This document shows positions 40,691-54,300 of a stretch of DNA of 64,000 nucleotides, one piece after another (positions within the stretch are counted from its first letter, which is position 1; each line of letters begins with the position of its first letter). This stretch comes from Callipepla californica brunnescens (Eukaryota; Chordata; Aves; Galliformes; Odontophoridae), in assembly GCA_023055505.1 (NCBI GenBank), contig JALIRH010000043.1, forward strand, positions 1,746,001-1,810,000. Reading direction: 5' to 3'. The position numbers and the translations under genes are program-made. The notes below the pieces were generated by a model, which saw only the letters and a list, made by a program, of their open reading frames with translations, searched no databases and was not told the DNA's origin.

Positions 40691-41444
40691 AGCCACGTGC
40701 CAGGTTTCTGTAAGTCCCAGCTCTGTCTGTCCGACCTTCCCCAGGGTCTCTCTGGGCCTGGGACCAGCATCCCACTGATTACTGGTGCTCCCCACGCTCT
40801 GTGTGGCACTGTGCTGCCCGGAGCAGGGCTGGGGGAGGATCCTGCTGATCCATACCCAAGCTGGAGGCCAACATCTGTTTGTTTTCTCCCCGGCTTTGCT
40901 GCAGAAAACACAGATAAAGGTGCCGTTGTTCGCGCTCACAGCTCCATTGTGGGCACAGCTCTGCAGCACGCTCTGCTCCTTACCCCAGAGAGGGCACTCA
41001 ACCCCCTCCCAGCCCCACTCTGCTCCCAGCTTCACCCTTGCCCCACAGCCGAGGGCAGGGCCGAGCACAGCAGCCCCAGCTCAGTGCTGTGTCACCGCTG
41101 GGGGCTGGGAGCTGTTGCGCAGTGCCTGCCCTCTGGCTGCTTCTTGCACCACTCTGTGAAGGGGGAGTGCTGGTGCTCGCTCCAGCAGCAGGGAATCTAA
41201 CTTGGGCAGACAATGGCACAGCACACAGGGCAGAGGGTCGGTTCCCCCAGTGCAACACACAAACACGTGCTCCTCTACTTCAGCTTTTCCTGCCTGACCC
41301 CCTCGGGGCTGCAGCTGAGCCAGGATTTGGTATCAGCACTAATGAGGATTATCCCTCCTGGCTCTGGTGCGCTGTGGAAGGTCCCAGCTGCCCACAAAGC
41401 CCTGGTTCCCCCCCCAGGCAGATCCCCATTCAGACAGGCAGATA
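40691..41444. other. SBNO2-GPX4 convergent intergenic spacer
   Basis: GC-rich sequence between the two 3' ends. The open frames on both strands are unsupported by splice sites, motifs or repeats of known kind. I see no feature in it. Confidence 0.5.
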
Positions 41445-41462
41445 CCAGTCATTTCCAGTGGG

Positions 41463-41468
41463 TTTATT
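41463..41468 (-). terminator. GPX4: GPX4 polyadenylation signal
   Basis: AATAAA on the minus strand (TTTATT on plus) lies about 210 bases beyond the GPX4 stop codon and just after the SECIS hairpin. This is the usual distance for this short-UTR gene. Cleavage is expected near 41,440-41,450. Confidence 0.75.
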
Positions 41469-41564
41469 GCAAGACAAAACAGTAGATACTACATTATGGC
41501 TAAGGGAAGGGGCTGCCCAGCAGAGGCCGCCGGCCCTGTGCAGCCTTCCTCCAGCAGGTGCACG

Positions 41565-41630
41565 CTGAAATCTTCAGGTCTGCCTCACCAGCGAGCTGGC
41601 TTCAAGGCAGACCGTCATGGTGCTGAAGGA
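41565..41630 (-). promoter_or_regulatory. GPX4: SECIS element of GPX4
   Basis: On the minus strand the 3' UTR contains ATGA (41615-41618), then a perfect 8-bp helix GGTCTGCC/GGCAGACC. The helix encloses TTGAAG (providing the apical unpaired AA), a ministem CCAG/CTGG, and a 3' side closing with CTGAAG (around 41573-41577). ATGA opposite GA provides the non-Watson-Crick quartet, and the ministem suggests a form 2 SECIS. This hairpin recruits SECISBP2 and eEFSec so that the in-frame UGA at 42578-42580 is read as selenocysteine. The pairing was found by eye; free energy was not computed. Confidence 0.88.
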
Positions 41631-41678
41631 TGGGGCCCACAGGGAGCGGGGAGCAGTGCTGGGCAGCAGCACGGAGCT

Positions 41679-42961
41679 CTACAGGTAGGCAGGCAGGTCC
41701 TTCTCGATCACCTTCGAGATGAAGGGGAGCATCACCTTGAGAGCACCACCGCTCTGAGCACATGCCAGAAGCCCTCTGCTGGGGCTGGTGGGCAGGCAGA
41801 GAGCAGGCAGCACTTACGTAAGGATCCTCCATGGGGCTGTACCTCTTCACCACTTGGCCCTCGCGGTTGATAAGAAACTGTGGGAGTGATGCAGAACCCA
41901 AATGAGCGAGTCCAGCTGCAGCCCGGGAGGGGCAGAGCAGTGCAGGGCTCTGCTCCAGGGCTGGGACTGCCCCACAGCGGAGCTGTACCCCTGTGCAGGG
42001 CTGCTCCCAGTACCAGCACAGATGGGGGGGGTTCTCCCCACCCTGAGAGGTGAAGGACTGACCCACACGCAGCCCAGGAGGCGGCAGCACAGTCCCTACC
42101 TTAGTGAAGTTCCACTTGATGGCACTGGGAGAGAAAAACCGCGGTGAGAAGGGCAGAAACCCCGCAGCCCCGTCCTGCTGCCCCTCCATCCCCCACCGCT
42201 CACTTCCCCAGCGTGCCCCGGCCCTTGGGCTGCTCCTTCATCCACTTCCACAGCGGGTGGGCGCCGTCCCCGTTGACCTCGATTTTGCTGAACATATCGA
42301 ACTTCACTCCGTAGCCCTCCGCAAAGGCCTTGATCTGCGCATCATCCCCGGGCTCCTGCGGGGGGGAGGATGGGGAGGATAGGATGGGGAGGGGGGGGTG
42401 GTCGTCTCGCCGTGAGTGGGGTGGGGAAGGGGGGGATGGGGGGGTGGGATTGGGCTGCGGAGCGGTGCCCACCTGCTTCCCGAACTGGTTGCAGGGGAAG
42501 CCCAGGATGCGGAGCCCCTTCTCAGCGTATCGCGCGTGCAGGTCGACGAGCTGAGTGTAGTTCACCGCGGTCTTTCCTCACTTGGACGCTACGTTGGTGA
42601 TGATGCAGACGAAGCCCCTGGCGGAGGTGGGGGAGGGGAAAGGAAGGGGAGCGTGCAGCCCGCCGCGCTGAGCCCCGCACCGCCCCGCACCGCCCCGCAC
42701 CGCCACGCACCGCCACGCACCTGTACTGCTCCAAGGCCACGTCGCGGCCGTCGATGTCCCGCGCGTGGAAATCGTAGATGGACGTGGCCGTGCGCCACTC
42801 GTCCGCCTGCGCACACTGCGGGGCCGCGCCGGACGGCGGTCAACGCGCGGCCCCGACCCGCAGCCCCCGCCCCGCAGCCCCGCGCTCACCATGCTCCGCT
42901 CCGCACCGCGCACCGCCGCCCCGCGCAGCAGCGCCCGTCCCCCGCCGCAGCCCCAACCCAT
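41679..42961 (-). CDS. GPX4: GPX4, phospholipid hydroperoxide glutathione peroxidase (selenoprotein)
   Basis: The enzyme reduces phospholipid and cholesterol hydroperoxides with glutathione and is the central suppressor of ferroptosis. Exons in transcript order are 42890-42961, 42721-42815, 42473-42617, 42204-42355, 42100-42124, 41818-41877 and 41679-41711 (stop TAG). They total 193 residues from the upstream ATG (42959-42961), or 170 from the internal ATG (42890-42892), which equals the human cytosolic length. The first 23 residues are Arg-rich with almost no acids, as in a mitochondrial leader. The catalytic set is complete: Sec46 (NVASK-U-GKT), Gln in PCNQFGKQ, and Trp-Asn in IKWNFTK, using cytosolic numbering. 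The protein ends KDLPAYL where human has KDLPHYF. An in-frame TGA interrupts the ORF by design. The gene is divergent from POLR2E across 300 bases. Confidence 0.96.
42578..42580 (-). other. GPX4: Selenocysteine codon (TGA) of GPX4
   Basis: TGA (TCA on plus) sits in frame between GCGTCCAAG and GGAAAGACC, that is ASK-U-GKT. This is exactly residue 46 of the cytosolic form, the active-site selenocysteine in vertebrate GPX4. The frame stays open and homologous on both sides and a SECIS follows in the 3' UTR, so it is not a nonsense mutation. Confidence 0.96.
42671..42720 (-). repeat. Five 10-bp tandem repeats starting at the GPX4 exon 2 donor
   Basis: On the minus strand the intron begins GTGCGTGGCG, GTGCGTGGCG, GTGCGGGGCG, GTGCGGGGCG, GTGCGGGGCT: five consecutive 10-mers. 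Each begins with GT, and the first GT is the annotated donor (exon 2 ends at 42721). Repeat copies therefore also act as candidate donors spaced 10 bases apart. Confidence 0.85.
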
Positions 42962-45807
<2,846 letters not shown>

Positions 45808-46340
45808 TCAGAGCTCTCAGGTAACGTGCAGTGTGAAATCTCCATCTTCAGGCAGTGCCTTTAACTCAGCTGTGGCTTTCCAGGGTTGAATTGAAGCGAG
45901 TTGTCTATAGGAAAAGATTCCCTCCAAGTGGTGTAAATGATTTGTGTAGGGAACTGTGGGATGGACTGGAGCAGAGCTGAACTGGTCTCGTGTTCAGAGT
46001 GTGCTTGAGAGTGCTCTGCCGAGGGAGACCTGAGCTCCTTCACATCCTCAGTTCTTTCTTCCAGATGTGGAAGGGTTCTGTGACATCTCCCCACCCAGCA
46101 GCTCACAGCGCTCTGAGGTGTCTGCGTTCTCACAGATGGCTGAGGAGGTTCTCTGCCCCTGCTGCCCATCTCTGCTGTTTTCCTTGGCCCAGCTCCTCCT
46201 TTTCCAGCACGGATTTTGCTGCAAGTCCTTCTGCTCTGTTAAGGAATGCCATGAAAGCACCTTGAAACAGCTAAACCACGCAGGGAGGAAATGAGTGGAA
46301 AGAGGCTTTTGCTGCCTCTGTTTTATGAGACCTTATTTTT

Positions 46341-46346
46341 AATAAA
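46341..46346 (+). terminator. POLR2E: POLR2E polyadenylation signal
   Basis: A canonical AATAAA lies 534 bases after the POLR2E stop, followed by a T/G-rich stretch. It implies a 3' UTR of about 555 bases (45808 to about 46,365). A second exact AATAAA was not seen in that UTR. Confidence 0.75.
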
Positions 46347-46365
46347 GCTTTGTACTCCTGCTGTT

Positions 46366-46704
46366 CTTCACTGCCTTTCTCAGCCTCTCCCTGTCCTGTA
46401 TCAGAGCTGTACAAACGTGGTGAGCTCCTGTCTGTGCCGTTCTCTGTGGGATTCATTGCTGCTGGAGCTGACGGGCAGCTCAGCTCACCTCACAGGGCTC
46501 TGATTCACTGTCACGTGCTGTTGTGGCCCTGTGGTTCACACTTACCTTTGCTGCTGTGATCCGTTCCATCTCTGCCTCTTGTTTTGGGGCTGTGGTTATC
46601 AGAGGGTTTGTACGTTTCAGTTTATTTGCTCTAGCAGTGCTTCCTCACAGTGCTGGGACCCTCACAGCCACAGGGACGTGATTGAGCTCCAGGACAGGCA
46701 CTGA
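46366..46704. other. POLR2E-ARHGAP45 convergent spacer
   Basis: About 340 bases lie between two tail-to-tail genes. The minus-strand AATAAA at 46621-46626 could serve as a second, more distal polyadenylation signal for ARHGAP45. No coding feature is seen. Confidence 0.5.
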
Positions 46705-47909
46705 TTGGGACACAGGGGCTTTTATTCTTTCTGGAAGCATTCAATCCGAACACAGCAAAACACGGAACGCAGCTTCACACAGCAGCGCAGACGCGTCGCA
46801 AAGAGAACATTTCCCTTTTTCCGTGCTCAGTGTATGTACAGACAGAGGGGTGCTGGGTACCGTGTGAAGCTCAAGCATGGCTTTGGCCCCTTCCTTCGCT
46901 CACATCCACCCCTCTTCCATCCTTGCACGCTCTCGTGGTACCGCTGTGGGAGCAGCAGAGATGGCACTCGGCCTCGTTCTGCCACCGTGACCGTGATGTG
47001 CTGGAGGAGTCCAGCGTCGTGGCGAAGAGCTCTCAGGCGCCTGCAGCTCTTCTTTGGCTCAGTTACACACCAGTCAGCTGCCAATGGGGCTCTGGGGCTG
47101 TGTACCTTCTACCGGTCGTGTGGAGATGCTTTTCCAATCCGCCTTTGAGAGCTGTGGCCGTCCTTGGTCCTCCAAGGGGTCCCAGCTCTGCCCCATCACC
47201 TCGTCCAGGTGAAGCAGTCTCAGCTCTTTGCTGCCTGGGCGGAGTCATCAGAAGGAAGCAGCGTTCAGCTCATTTTAAGCTTAAAACACACCCGCTTCAG
47301 TGCAGGAAAGCTTCGCAGCTTTAAGAAGAACTTCGGTGCTGTTGAACCCTCCGAGTGCCGTTGCCGGCAGAGGTAGTGGGTTCGCACTGGAGGGTCGTGT
47401 TAACACAAAACAAAGGCACAAAACCTCCCGGTGGAGGGGACCGTCGTCGCGTCTCCCCCTGGTGCCCCGCTGCCGTCGGGGGACGGCTTTTGGAGATCCG
47501 AAAAGCCCCGAAACCGTGCGATGGGGGGCGGGGAGGGGGTGGGGGAGGGATGCCCATGTTATATACATCAGCAGCAACGCGAGCTTTGCCAGCTGGGCCA
47601 GGAGAGGCGTTGCCCGGGGAGTGCTGCGGTGCTATGGAGCGCGGCGGATTCACGTCGGGGCGGCGGCGGCACCTCGGGAGCAGCAGGGCTGAGCTCCTCC
47701 CCGCGGCCGAGAAGCGAAAGGTGCTCCGTTCAGAGCAACGCGTGCCGCGGACGGGCCGGGCCGCTCGCAGCCGTCGAGCAGAACCAGCCGGGGTTTCCCC
47801 CGCGGCTCAGCCCGACGGTTCCGTGTGCGTGAGCTCCGGAGCTGAAGCAGCGTGGGCCGTGGGTGCTGAGAACCCCCCGCAGCCATCGCTGCCCGGGCCG
47901 GGGCCGCGC
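46705..47909 (-). other. ARHGAP45: ARHGAP45 3' untranslated region
   Basis: About 1.2 kb lies between the TGA at 47910-47912 and the minus-strand AATAAA at 46721-46726. Another AATAAA is at 46621-46626. I searched this interval for an additional 3' coding exon carrying the conserved human C-terminus and found none. Open frames here have no family similarity. Confidence 0.6.
46721..46726 (-). terminator. ARHGAP45: ARHGAP45 polyadenylation signal
   Basis: TTTATT on plus is AATAAA on minus, within GAATAAAA. It is the first exact signal downstream of the ARHGAP45 stop codon. A second copy 100 bases further may be an alternative end. Confidence 0.65.
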
Positions 47910-48382
47910 TCACTGCCGGCCCGGAGCGGTGCCGTCGCTCTCGGGGTCCTCGTCGGGATCGCTGTGCTCTGCGGCGGTGCAGCGCGGGGCAGAGCCCTCT
48001 GTGTCCGACTGCCCGGTGCTGCACGTACGGCTGCGCTGCCCCTCGCTCCCTTCCTCGCAAAACGCCGCTTCGTCCGTGCTCGTTTCGCTCTCCTGCTTCC
48101 TCAGCCGCCCGCCGGGCTCCCCGCCGTCCTCCAGCTCCGAGTCGGAGTCCACCGAGCGCTCGCTGGGCTCTGGGGATCCGTACAGAGGCACGGAGCTCTC
48201 ACCGAGCCGTCCCCGAGCCCCGCACCGCGGTGAGGTGTGGGAACGGCCGTCCCCGAGGGCTGGGGATCCCGCAGCCCTTAGCACCGCCCCAGAACCCATC
48301 GCTTACCCCCAAACGCTCCTGTGCTGTACCCCAAATCGCCCTTCCCCGGGGGCTGTGGGCACGGAGCGGCTGTGGGTTCATC
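47910..48382 (-). CDS. ARHGAP45: ARHGAP45 C-terminal acidic tail exons
   Basis: My preferred model uses exon 48307-48382 (DEPTAAPCPQPPG to STGAFG; acceptor CCCCTCCCCGCAG, donor GTAAGC) and a terminal exon 47910-48169. The latter starts by completing Glu and reads PSERSVDSDSELEDGGEPGG, ending DESDGTAPGRQ after several acidic/Ser blocks. SVDSDSELED aligns with the human VSNDSDSDLEE segment. Both junctions are phase-consistent. The alternative, direct splicing from 48466 to an AG just before 48197, is also in frame but has a weak acceptor. The tail is shorter than the human one, and I do not see the conserved human end. Confidence 0.65.
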
Positions 48383-51300
48383 CTGCGGGGAGGGGTCCAC
48401 GTTGAGTGGGGAGCACACACGGACTTGCCCTCCCCTTCCCACTGTTCCCTCCCCAGGGTCCGTACCGGGGTCTCCTCCTCTCGATCCGTGCTGAATCCGC
48501 TCCCATCCGCCGTCAGCGCGGCGTTGTCGTCCTCGAAGATGGTGGGGTAGAAGATGATGAGCGCCTCGATGACGCGTGCCTGGTGGGGGTAATCCACCAG
48601 AGACGACAGCGAGATGGTGGCATCCGTGGGCCGCGGCCGCAGCAGCGTCGGCCCGAAGACGATGCCCAGGTTGCTGGAGGTCATCTTGTTGTCCTGCTCC
48701 ACCTCCACGATCCTGGACGAGGAGGAGGAGGAGGAGGGGGGTCCGTGAGAAGCCCTTCCCCATCTCCTTCCCACCCTCCAGCCCGGATCCCCCTCCCCAC
48801 CTGCGCAGGTGCTGCAGGAGGTACCGCAGCGTGGCCGTGTTCTCCCAGGGGAGCTCCTTCAGCAGCTCCTTCAGCTTCAGCACCAGGTTCACCACCACGC
48901 GGTCGGTGTCGGCCCCTCTGTCCTCCAGCTCCGGACCCCCTTTCCCACTCCTCCCCTTGGTCTCGCTGCCCTGCAGGCTCTCCTTGGCAGCCCCCATCAG
49001 CGCATTGTACATCCGAAACGGCACGATGGGCTCCGGCAGCTGCAGGGAGAACAGTGCCAGGTGGGTCCCGGAGGTGGGGAACCCTCCAGAATCAAAACCC
49101 CGTCCCGTGGTGGGTGTTGATGTGAGGCTGTTCAATAGGACGGTGCTCATTGTCCCCGGGGGAGGTGGAGATGCTGGGGCTGTCAGGAGGAGCACTTTTT
49201 GCTTTGATAAAGAGCCCTGCAGATGTCTGCTGGGGATGGATTGCTCTGCAGCAGAGCAGCACGGGGATTCAAAGCGATTTCTCTGCATCGAGAGCCTGGA
49301 TCGCAGTGCAGGGCTGGACTCTTCCTCCCTTTGCACTCTGCTCTCCCTGACCCGGCTCTCCTTGCTGCGTGGGGACCTGGGGAGAAGCCTCCCTCCGCCT
49401 CCAGGAGACCAGCACAAAGGGTTAAGCAGTGAGGCTGCAGTGAGAAGCTGCTTCCTCTCCTCCTGCCCCGTTTGAGGATGTGGGTCGGGGTTTGAGTTTC
49501 GGTGCAGGAGCAGAGCTGATGGCAGAGATATGGTGCTGCAAGCAGAGGGCTGGAGAAGTGAGCAGAGCCCGGCCCCGCGGCGGGCTGACCTTTATGGCCA
49601 CTTCCCCTTCTCCTGCTGCTTCCCCAACTTCAAAAGGGAAGGGAGGATGATGATGTGTGAGGGTCCAGTGGGGGCAGACACCCAGAGATGCCCCGGGATG
49701 TGCAGCAGGATTGCTGCTCAGGGTTCCTACACACACCTCCACCTGGCTGACCCACGCTGTCACCAGTGGGCAGCTGTCAGCACGGTTTGCAGCAGGATTG
49801 CCCCCTCCAGACACAGCTCACTGCTGCCAGGTCTGCTCCTGGAATCACCTCCACCCTAACCCCCCCCCCCACCTGTCTCAGGTAGAGCTTCAGCACGTTG
49901 CTGATGTCATGTGGGGACGCCTGGGACAGCTCCACCAGCTCCTTCCCGTTCTCAAAGGCCTGGCAGAGCTTCTCCACGCGCGTCTTCACACCGTTCACTC
50001 GGTAGATGCCCTGTCAAGGAGAGAAAACCGAAGCTGAACATTTCTCTTTGAGTTTGCACGAGCTCCCATCTCCCAGCCACCCCTCTGGGAGTGGAAATCC
50101 CTCTCAGGAGGTCTGGGAGGGCTATTCCAGCTCCAGCATCGCTGCTGTTCCCCGTTCGTAGGGAAGAGAGGATGTGCAGGATATGTTTCTGTGTCAGTTT
50201 GTTTGTTCTGGGCTGGGTCTGTGCCCTGAGACCTCCTGAATTCTGCCTCAGATCCTCAGGGCTGCGCTGCTTCTCATTCCAGGACATTCCAAGGGAAAGC
50301 AATGGGAGCCAGAAGAGAGGGAACAGGGCTCACCTTGGTTTTCAGCGCCCGCTTCTCAATCTCAGAGATGCATTTCTTGATGATGAAGGGGATGCCGTCC
50401 GCGCTGCCCTGAGACGCCTTCAGGAAGTCCTGCCCAAAGAGCTGCAGCTTCCCCTGCAGCTTCTTGTGCCCGCATTGGATGGCCAAGGTCTCCAGGCACT
50501 TCTTGTGGCACGCCAGGTAGCACTGGGAGACAGGAAGGGCTCAGAGGTGGGAGGCAGTGGGGCTGGGAGGGCACATGGGTCAGACTGCCCTGTGCCTGTG
50601 CCCCCCATCCCCGGCGTTACCTCCTCACATTCTGCCCCCTGGAAGTACACGTAGCTGTTGCACTCCCGGCACTTGGAGGGGGCCCTCAGCTTCCTCAGCC
50701 GGTGGGTCTGGGCTGCCCTGGAAAGGCCCACGTTCCTGAAGGGCCCCGTGGGAGCCGTCATCTCCGGGGTGATGCCATTGATGCCTGGGGGTAGAGCACA
50801 GAGGGACACGTTGGGGGTTGGAGGGTCACGGCCATGGAGCCCTGGCACGCTGACACGTGGGCACACGTTCCAGCCATCCAAGGGCTGTGCTCCTGATGGA
50901 GCTGTTGTCACTGCTTTGAGCAGGGTCTGCCCCTGGCTGATGGAAACGCTGTTGTGCTCCCCATGGGCTTGCTGGTACTCCAGCAGAGATTTAATTTACA
51001 TTGGGAACTCCCAAATTCTGGAACCTCCACCCCGCCTACAGCACCTACAGCTCCATCACGTACTCTGCTCAAAGGATGCAGCATTCTCGTCCTTCTCCCC
51101 CAGCTCCTCGCTCGAGGACGTGGTGCCGTTGGATGACAACCTCTGCAGTTTGTGGCTGAACTCTCCTGCCAAAACAAAAGCCATGGTGAGAGATGGGGTT
51201 GGGGTTGAGGGGTGGGATCTCTGGGGTCAGTCCTGTGCACGTGGCTGTCCCTGCAGCAAGGAGTGGGAAGGGGAGAGGGATTGCTGAACAGTGGGGAAGT

Positions 51301-54300
51301 GAGGGCTGAGGGGTGATGGGCTTTCCCATGGGTGCAGTGTGGGCTCGGTGGTCCCCGGTAGGTTGGGATCAGTGGTTGTCCCGCACCCACCTGAGCTGGG
51401 ATCCAGGTTGCTGTCAGCTTTGGAGGTGGAGGTTGGCCAGGACTTGTGCACTTGGTGTCCCCTCCCCGCTGCGGGAGGAAGCGAGCTCCGTTTGGGATTG
51501 TCCCCGTGCTCGGGGTGGCTGCACAGCCCCGATGCTGGCAGGTGTTGGCTTGCTGCAGGCAGTGCCTGGGCTTTGCTCACCTCTGCGCTCCGCCAGCGTC
51601 CCACCCTGAGCCTCCCTGGGTCCCTCCGTGCTGCTCCCATCCCTGGGGAGCCCGGCCCCATCAGAGCTTCCACTGGTGGAGAAGTCACTGGCGTTGAAGC
51701 TGCCCTTCCTCGTGCGGGTGAAGGGGGACCTGGTGATGGGGAGGGAGGAGAAGGGCCATGTCCAAGAGGACGTGGGGAGAGAGACGCTGGAAAAGCTCTC
51801 AGAGCAGCAGCTATCCAGCAGAGCTGGGCTTGAATCCCTCTGCTCCATCACCGAGCAACCTCTGCCTGCAGGAGCTCTCCCTGCAGCACCAGGGCACTCT
51901 GAGGCTGCGGGGAGTGGTGCAGAGGAGCGGTGGTTTCCCCCTGCTCCCCTACCAGGCGTTGTGGGACACGTAGGGCTCGAAGTCGTACTGTGTGTCGGGC
52001 TCATCACCGCGCTGCAGCTGCTTGACGTGCGAGGCATACTGCTGCCCGGGGTCGTACAGCTTGCTGCTCTCACACAGAGTCTGGAAGTGGACGGGCAGCG
52101 GTGCCGTCTGCGTGTGCATGCTCTGGTAGAAGGCGATGGTGGCCTAAAAATAATGGGGAGAAAGGCAGTGGGGTGTTAGGGAGTGCCACACGGAGCTGCC
52201 AGGTGGGGAATGGAGAGCGCCGAGTGGGGCTGGAGATGCAGCCCTGCCCTTGGAGCATCCGGACCCCCACCCTGCCTGTGGCACAGCCCCCCAAGCCCTC
52301 ACCAGTTTGATGACCTGGTCGCTCTGCTTGATCAGCTCGTGGATCTGCCGCAGGGAGTTCACCTTGGTGTCCTCCAGCTCCTGCTTCTGCGTGTTGGCGT
52401 CCGCCACGCAGGTCCGGTACGTGGCCATGGCCTCTTCTGCCTGAGGGGTGGGAGAGGGGAGGTGGGAGCTGCTCAGAGCTGTGGGATTGGACGGGAGCTG
52501 CCTCCCTGTGCTGGATCTGCTCCGTGCGTGAGCTCAGGGCGAGCTTTCAGTCCCCATGGTCCTGGGCTGCCCCGTGCTAAGACAGCAAAGAGCAAGAAGA
52601 GCTGGTGGGCTCCCCCCACCTTGTTCTTTGCCTCCTCCTCCAGCCGCCTCTTCTTGTCCAGGGTTTTGGTGGTGATGCTGCTGGCGGTGCTCTGCTGCTC
52701 CTCCTCTGCTCTCACGGCCACGTACTTGGCCTTCTCGTGCTCCTCGCTGCGCTGCATGTACACCTGCTTGGCCTTCCTCAGGTTCACCTCTGCATCTTGC
52801 TGCCGACGGAGGAGCACCGAGGTGAGGGCTGAGCCCTGCAGGGCTCACCCTGCACTCAGCTGCCCAGGATGCATCCCTCCACGCCTCACCAGCTTCCTCT
52901 GCGCGCGGTGCCACTGCTCTTTGATCTCTTTCCTCCTCTTCTCGTGCTCCAGACGCCTCATGCTGAGTGGCTGCAGCAATAAACGGTGCAACTGGGAGAG
53001 CACAGCCCCACACGCAGCCCTGGGAGCGGCTGCACCATGCTCTGCCTGCTCACCTGCACGAAGGTCTGGTGCTGCAGCGTGGTGACAGCCTGCAGGACCG
53101 ACGTGCCGTACTCCATGTCCTGCTCCAGGGCCAGCTGGTAGATGGACAGGAAGGGCATGCTGTTCTGTGGGATGAAAAGAGCAGTGCCCTGAGCCCCAGA
53201 ACCGTGCTGCTGGCTCCTGCACGGCTCGGAGCTGGGGAGCTCCAGCGTGGCCGTACCTCCTGCGTGATGGTTTGCTTGCAGCTGTTTGCCATCTTCTGGA
53301 GCCCTTTGGCAAACTCCATTTCTGCAAGAGAAAGGTCGGAAGTGAAGAGAGATGGAACAGAAGGGTTTCTGTGCCCTTTGAGTTCCTTCTTAAACATAAG
53401 TCAAAGACTTCAGGAACCTCTCACTTCCAGATCCTACAGCTCTGACTCCCTCAGTCCAATGCAGCGCCCTCGGACCATCCCCCCACCCCCATCCCTCCCC
53501 AAGGATCTCACCCCACAGTGCATGGACCCCCACCCATGTCTCACCGAGCGCTGTCCTTTTCTCCAGGTACCCGATGAGGTCCTTCATGTACTTGGAGATG
53601 TTCTTGGCATACTGCAGGGCAGCGTCCACCCCTCCCTCGCAGCGCTGCAGCATCACATCCACCTCCTCAGCCGCCAGACGGACTGTGACATGGGGACAGA
53701 GGGGAAGGGGAGCGATCCCAACCTGTGCTCTGCAGCTGGCTGGGCCAGTCCCAGGACCCCCAAGCAGCCAGGAAGACTCCAACCCTCACTGCAGCAGCTC
53801 TCAGCTCTTCTCAGCTGTGCCCCCAGGAGCTGTGCATGGCAGAGCCCATTCCTGCTGTCTGATGTTCCTGCCCTGCTCTGATGGCTGCTCACTCACCTGT
53901 GTTGTAGCTCTCCATGCCCGAGGGCACGCCGTCCCCTCCAGGTCCAGGGATCCCCCCATAGAGGCTCTCCATAGACTTTGGGATATCGGGAAAGGAAGGA
54001 ACGTGTCAGACAAAAGGGAGTGGTTGGAGGGGATCCCTGTGCTCGGGGTTGGGGCTGACACCCCTAGTGGGCAGCACACACCTGGTTCTGGTCGCTGGGT
54101 GGGATGGAGAGGATGGTGCTGCTGTCCACCTCCCCCATGAGGAACTCAGAGACGCTGCGACAAGAGGAACACGGCAGTCAGACAGGGAAGGAGCAGCGGT
54201 GACAAAGTGAGGCCACCTCCCTCATCCAGGGATGGGAAGGGACCGAGGGATGGCGGTGCAGAGCCCTTACGTGCTGCTGAAGGACACGGCGATGGTCTCC

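Noticed and set aside
42578..42580. Premature stop suggesting a GPX4 pseudogene
   Set aside because: The TGA is at the selenocysteine position, the frame and splice sites are intact on both sides, and a SECIS is present.
51391..51417. A 27-base microexon in ARHGAP45
   Set aside because: It is in phase, but the same frame extends upstream to a stronger acceptor at 51468 and encodes a block shared with human (HQVHKSWP), so the exon is 78 bases.
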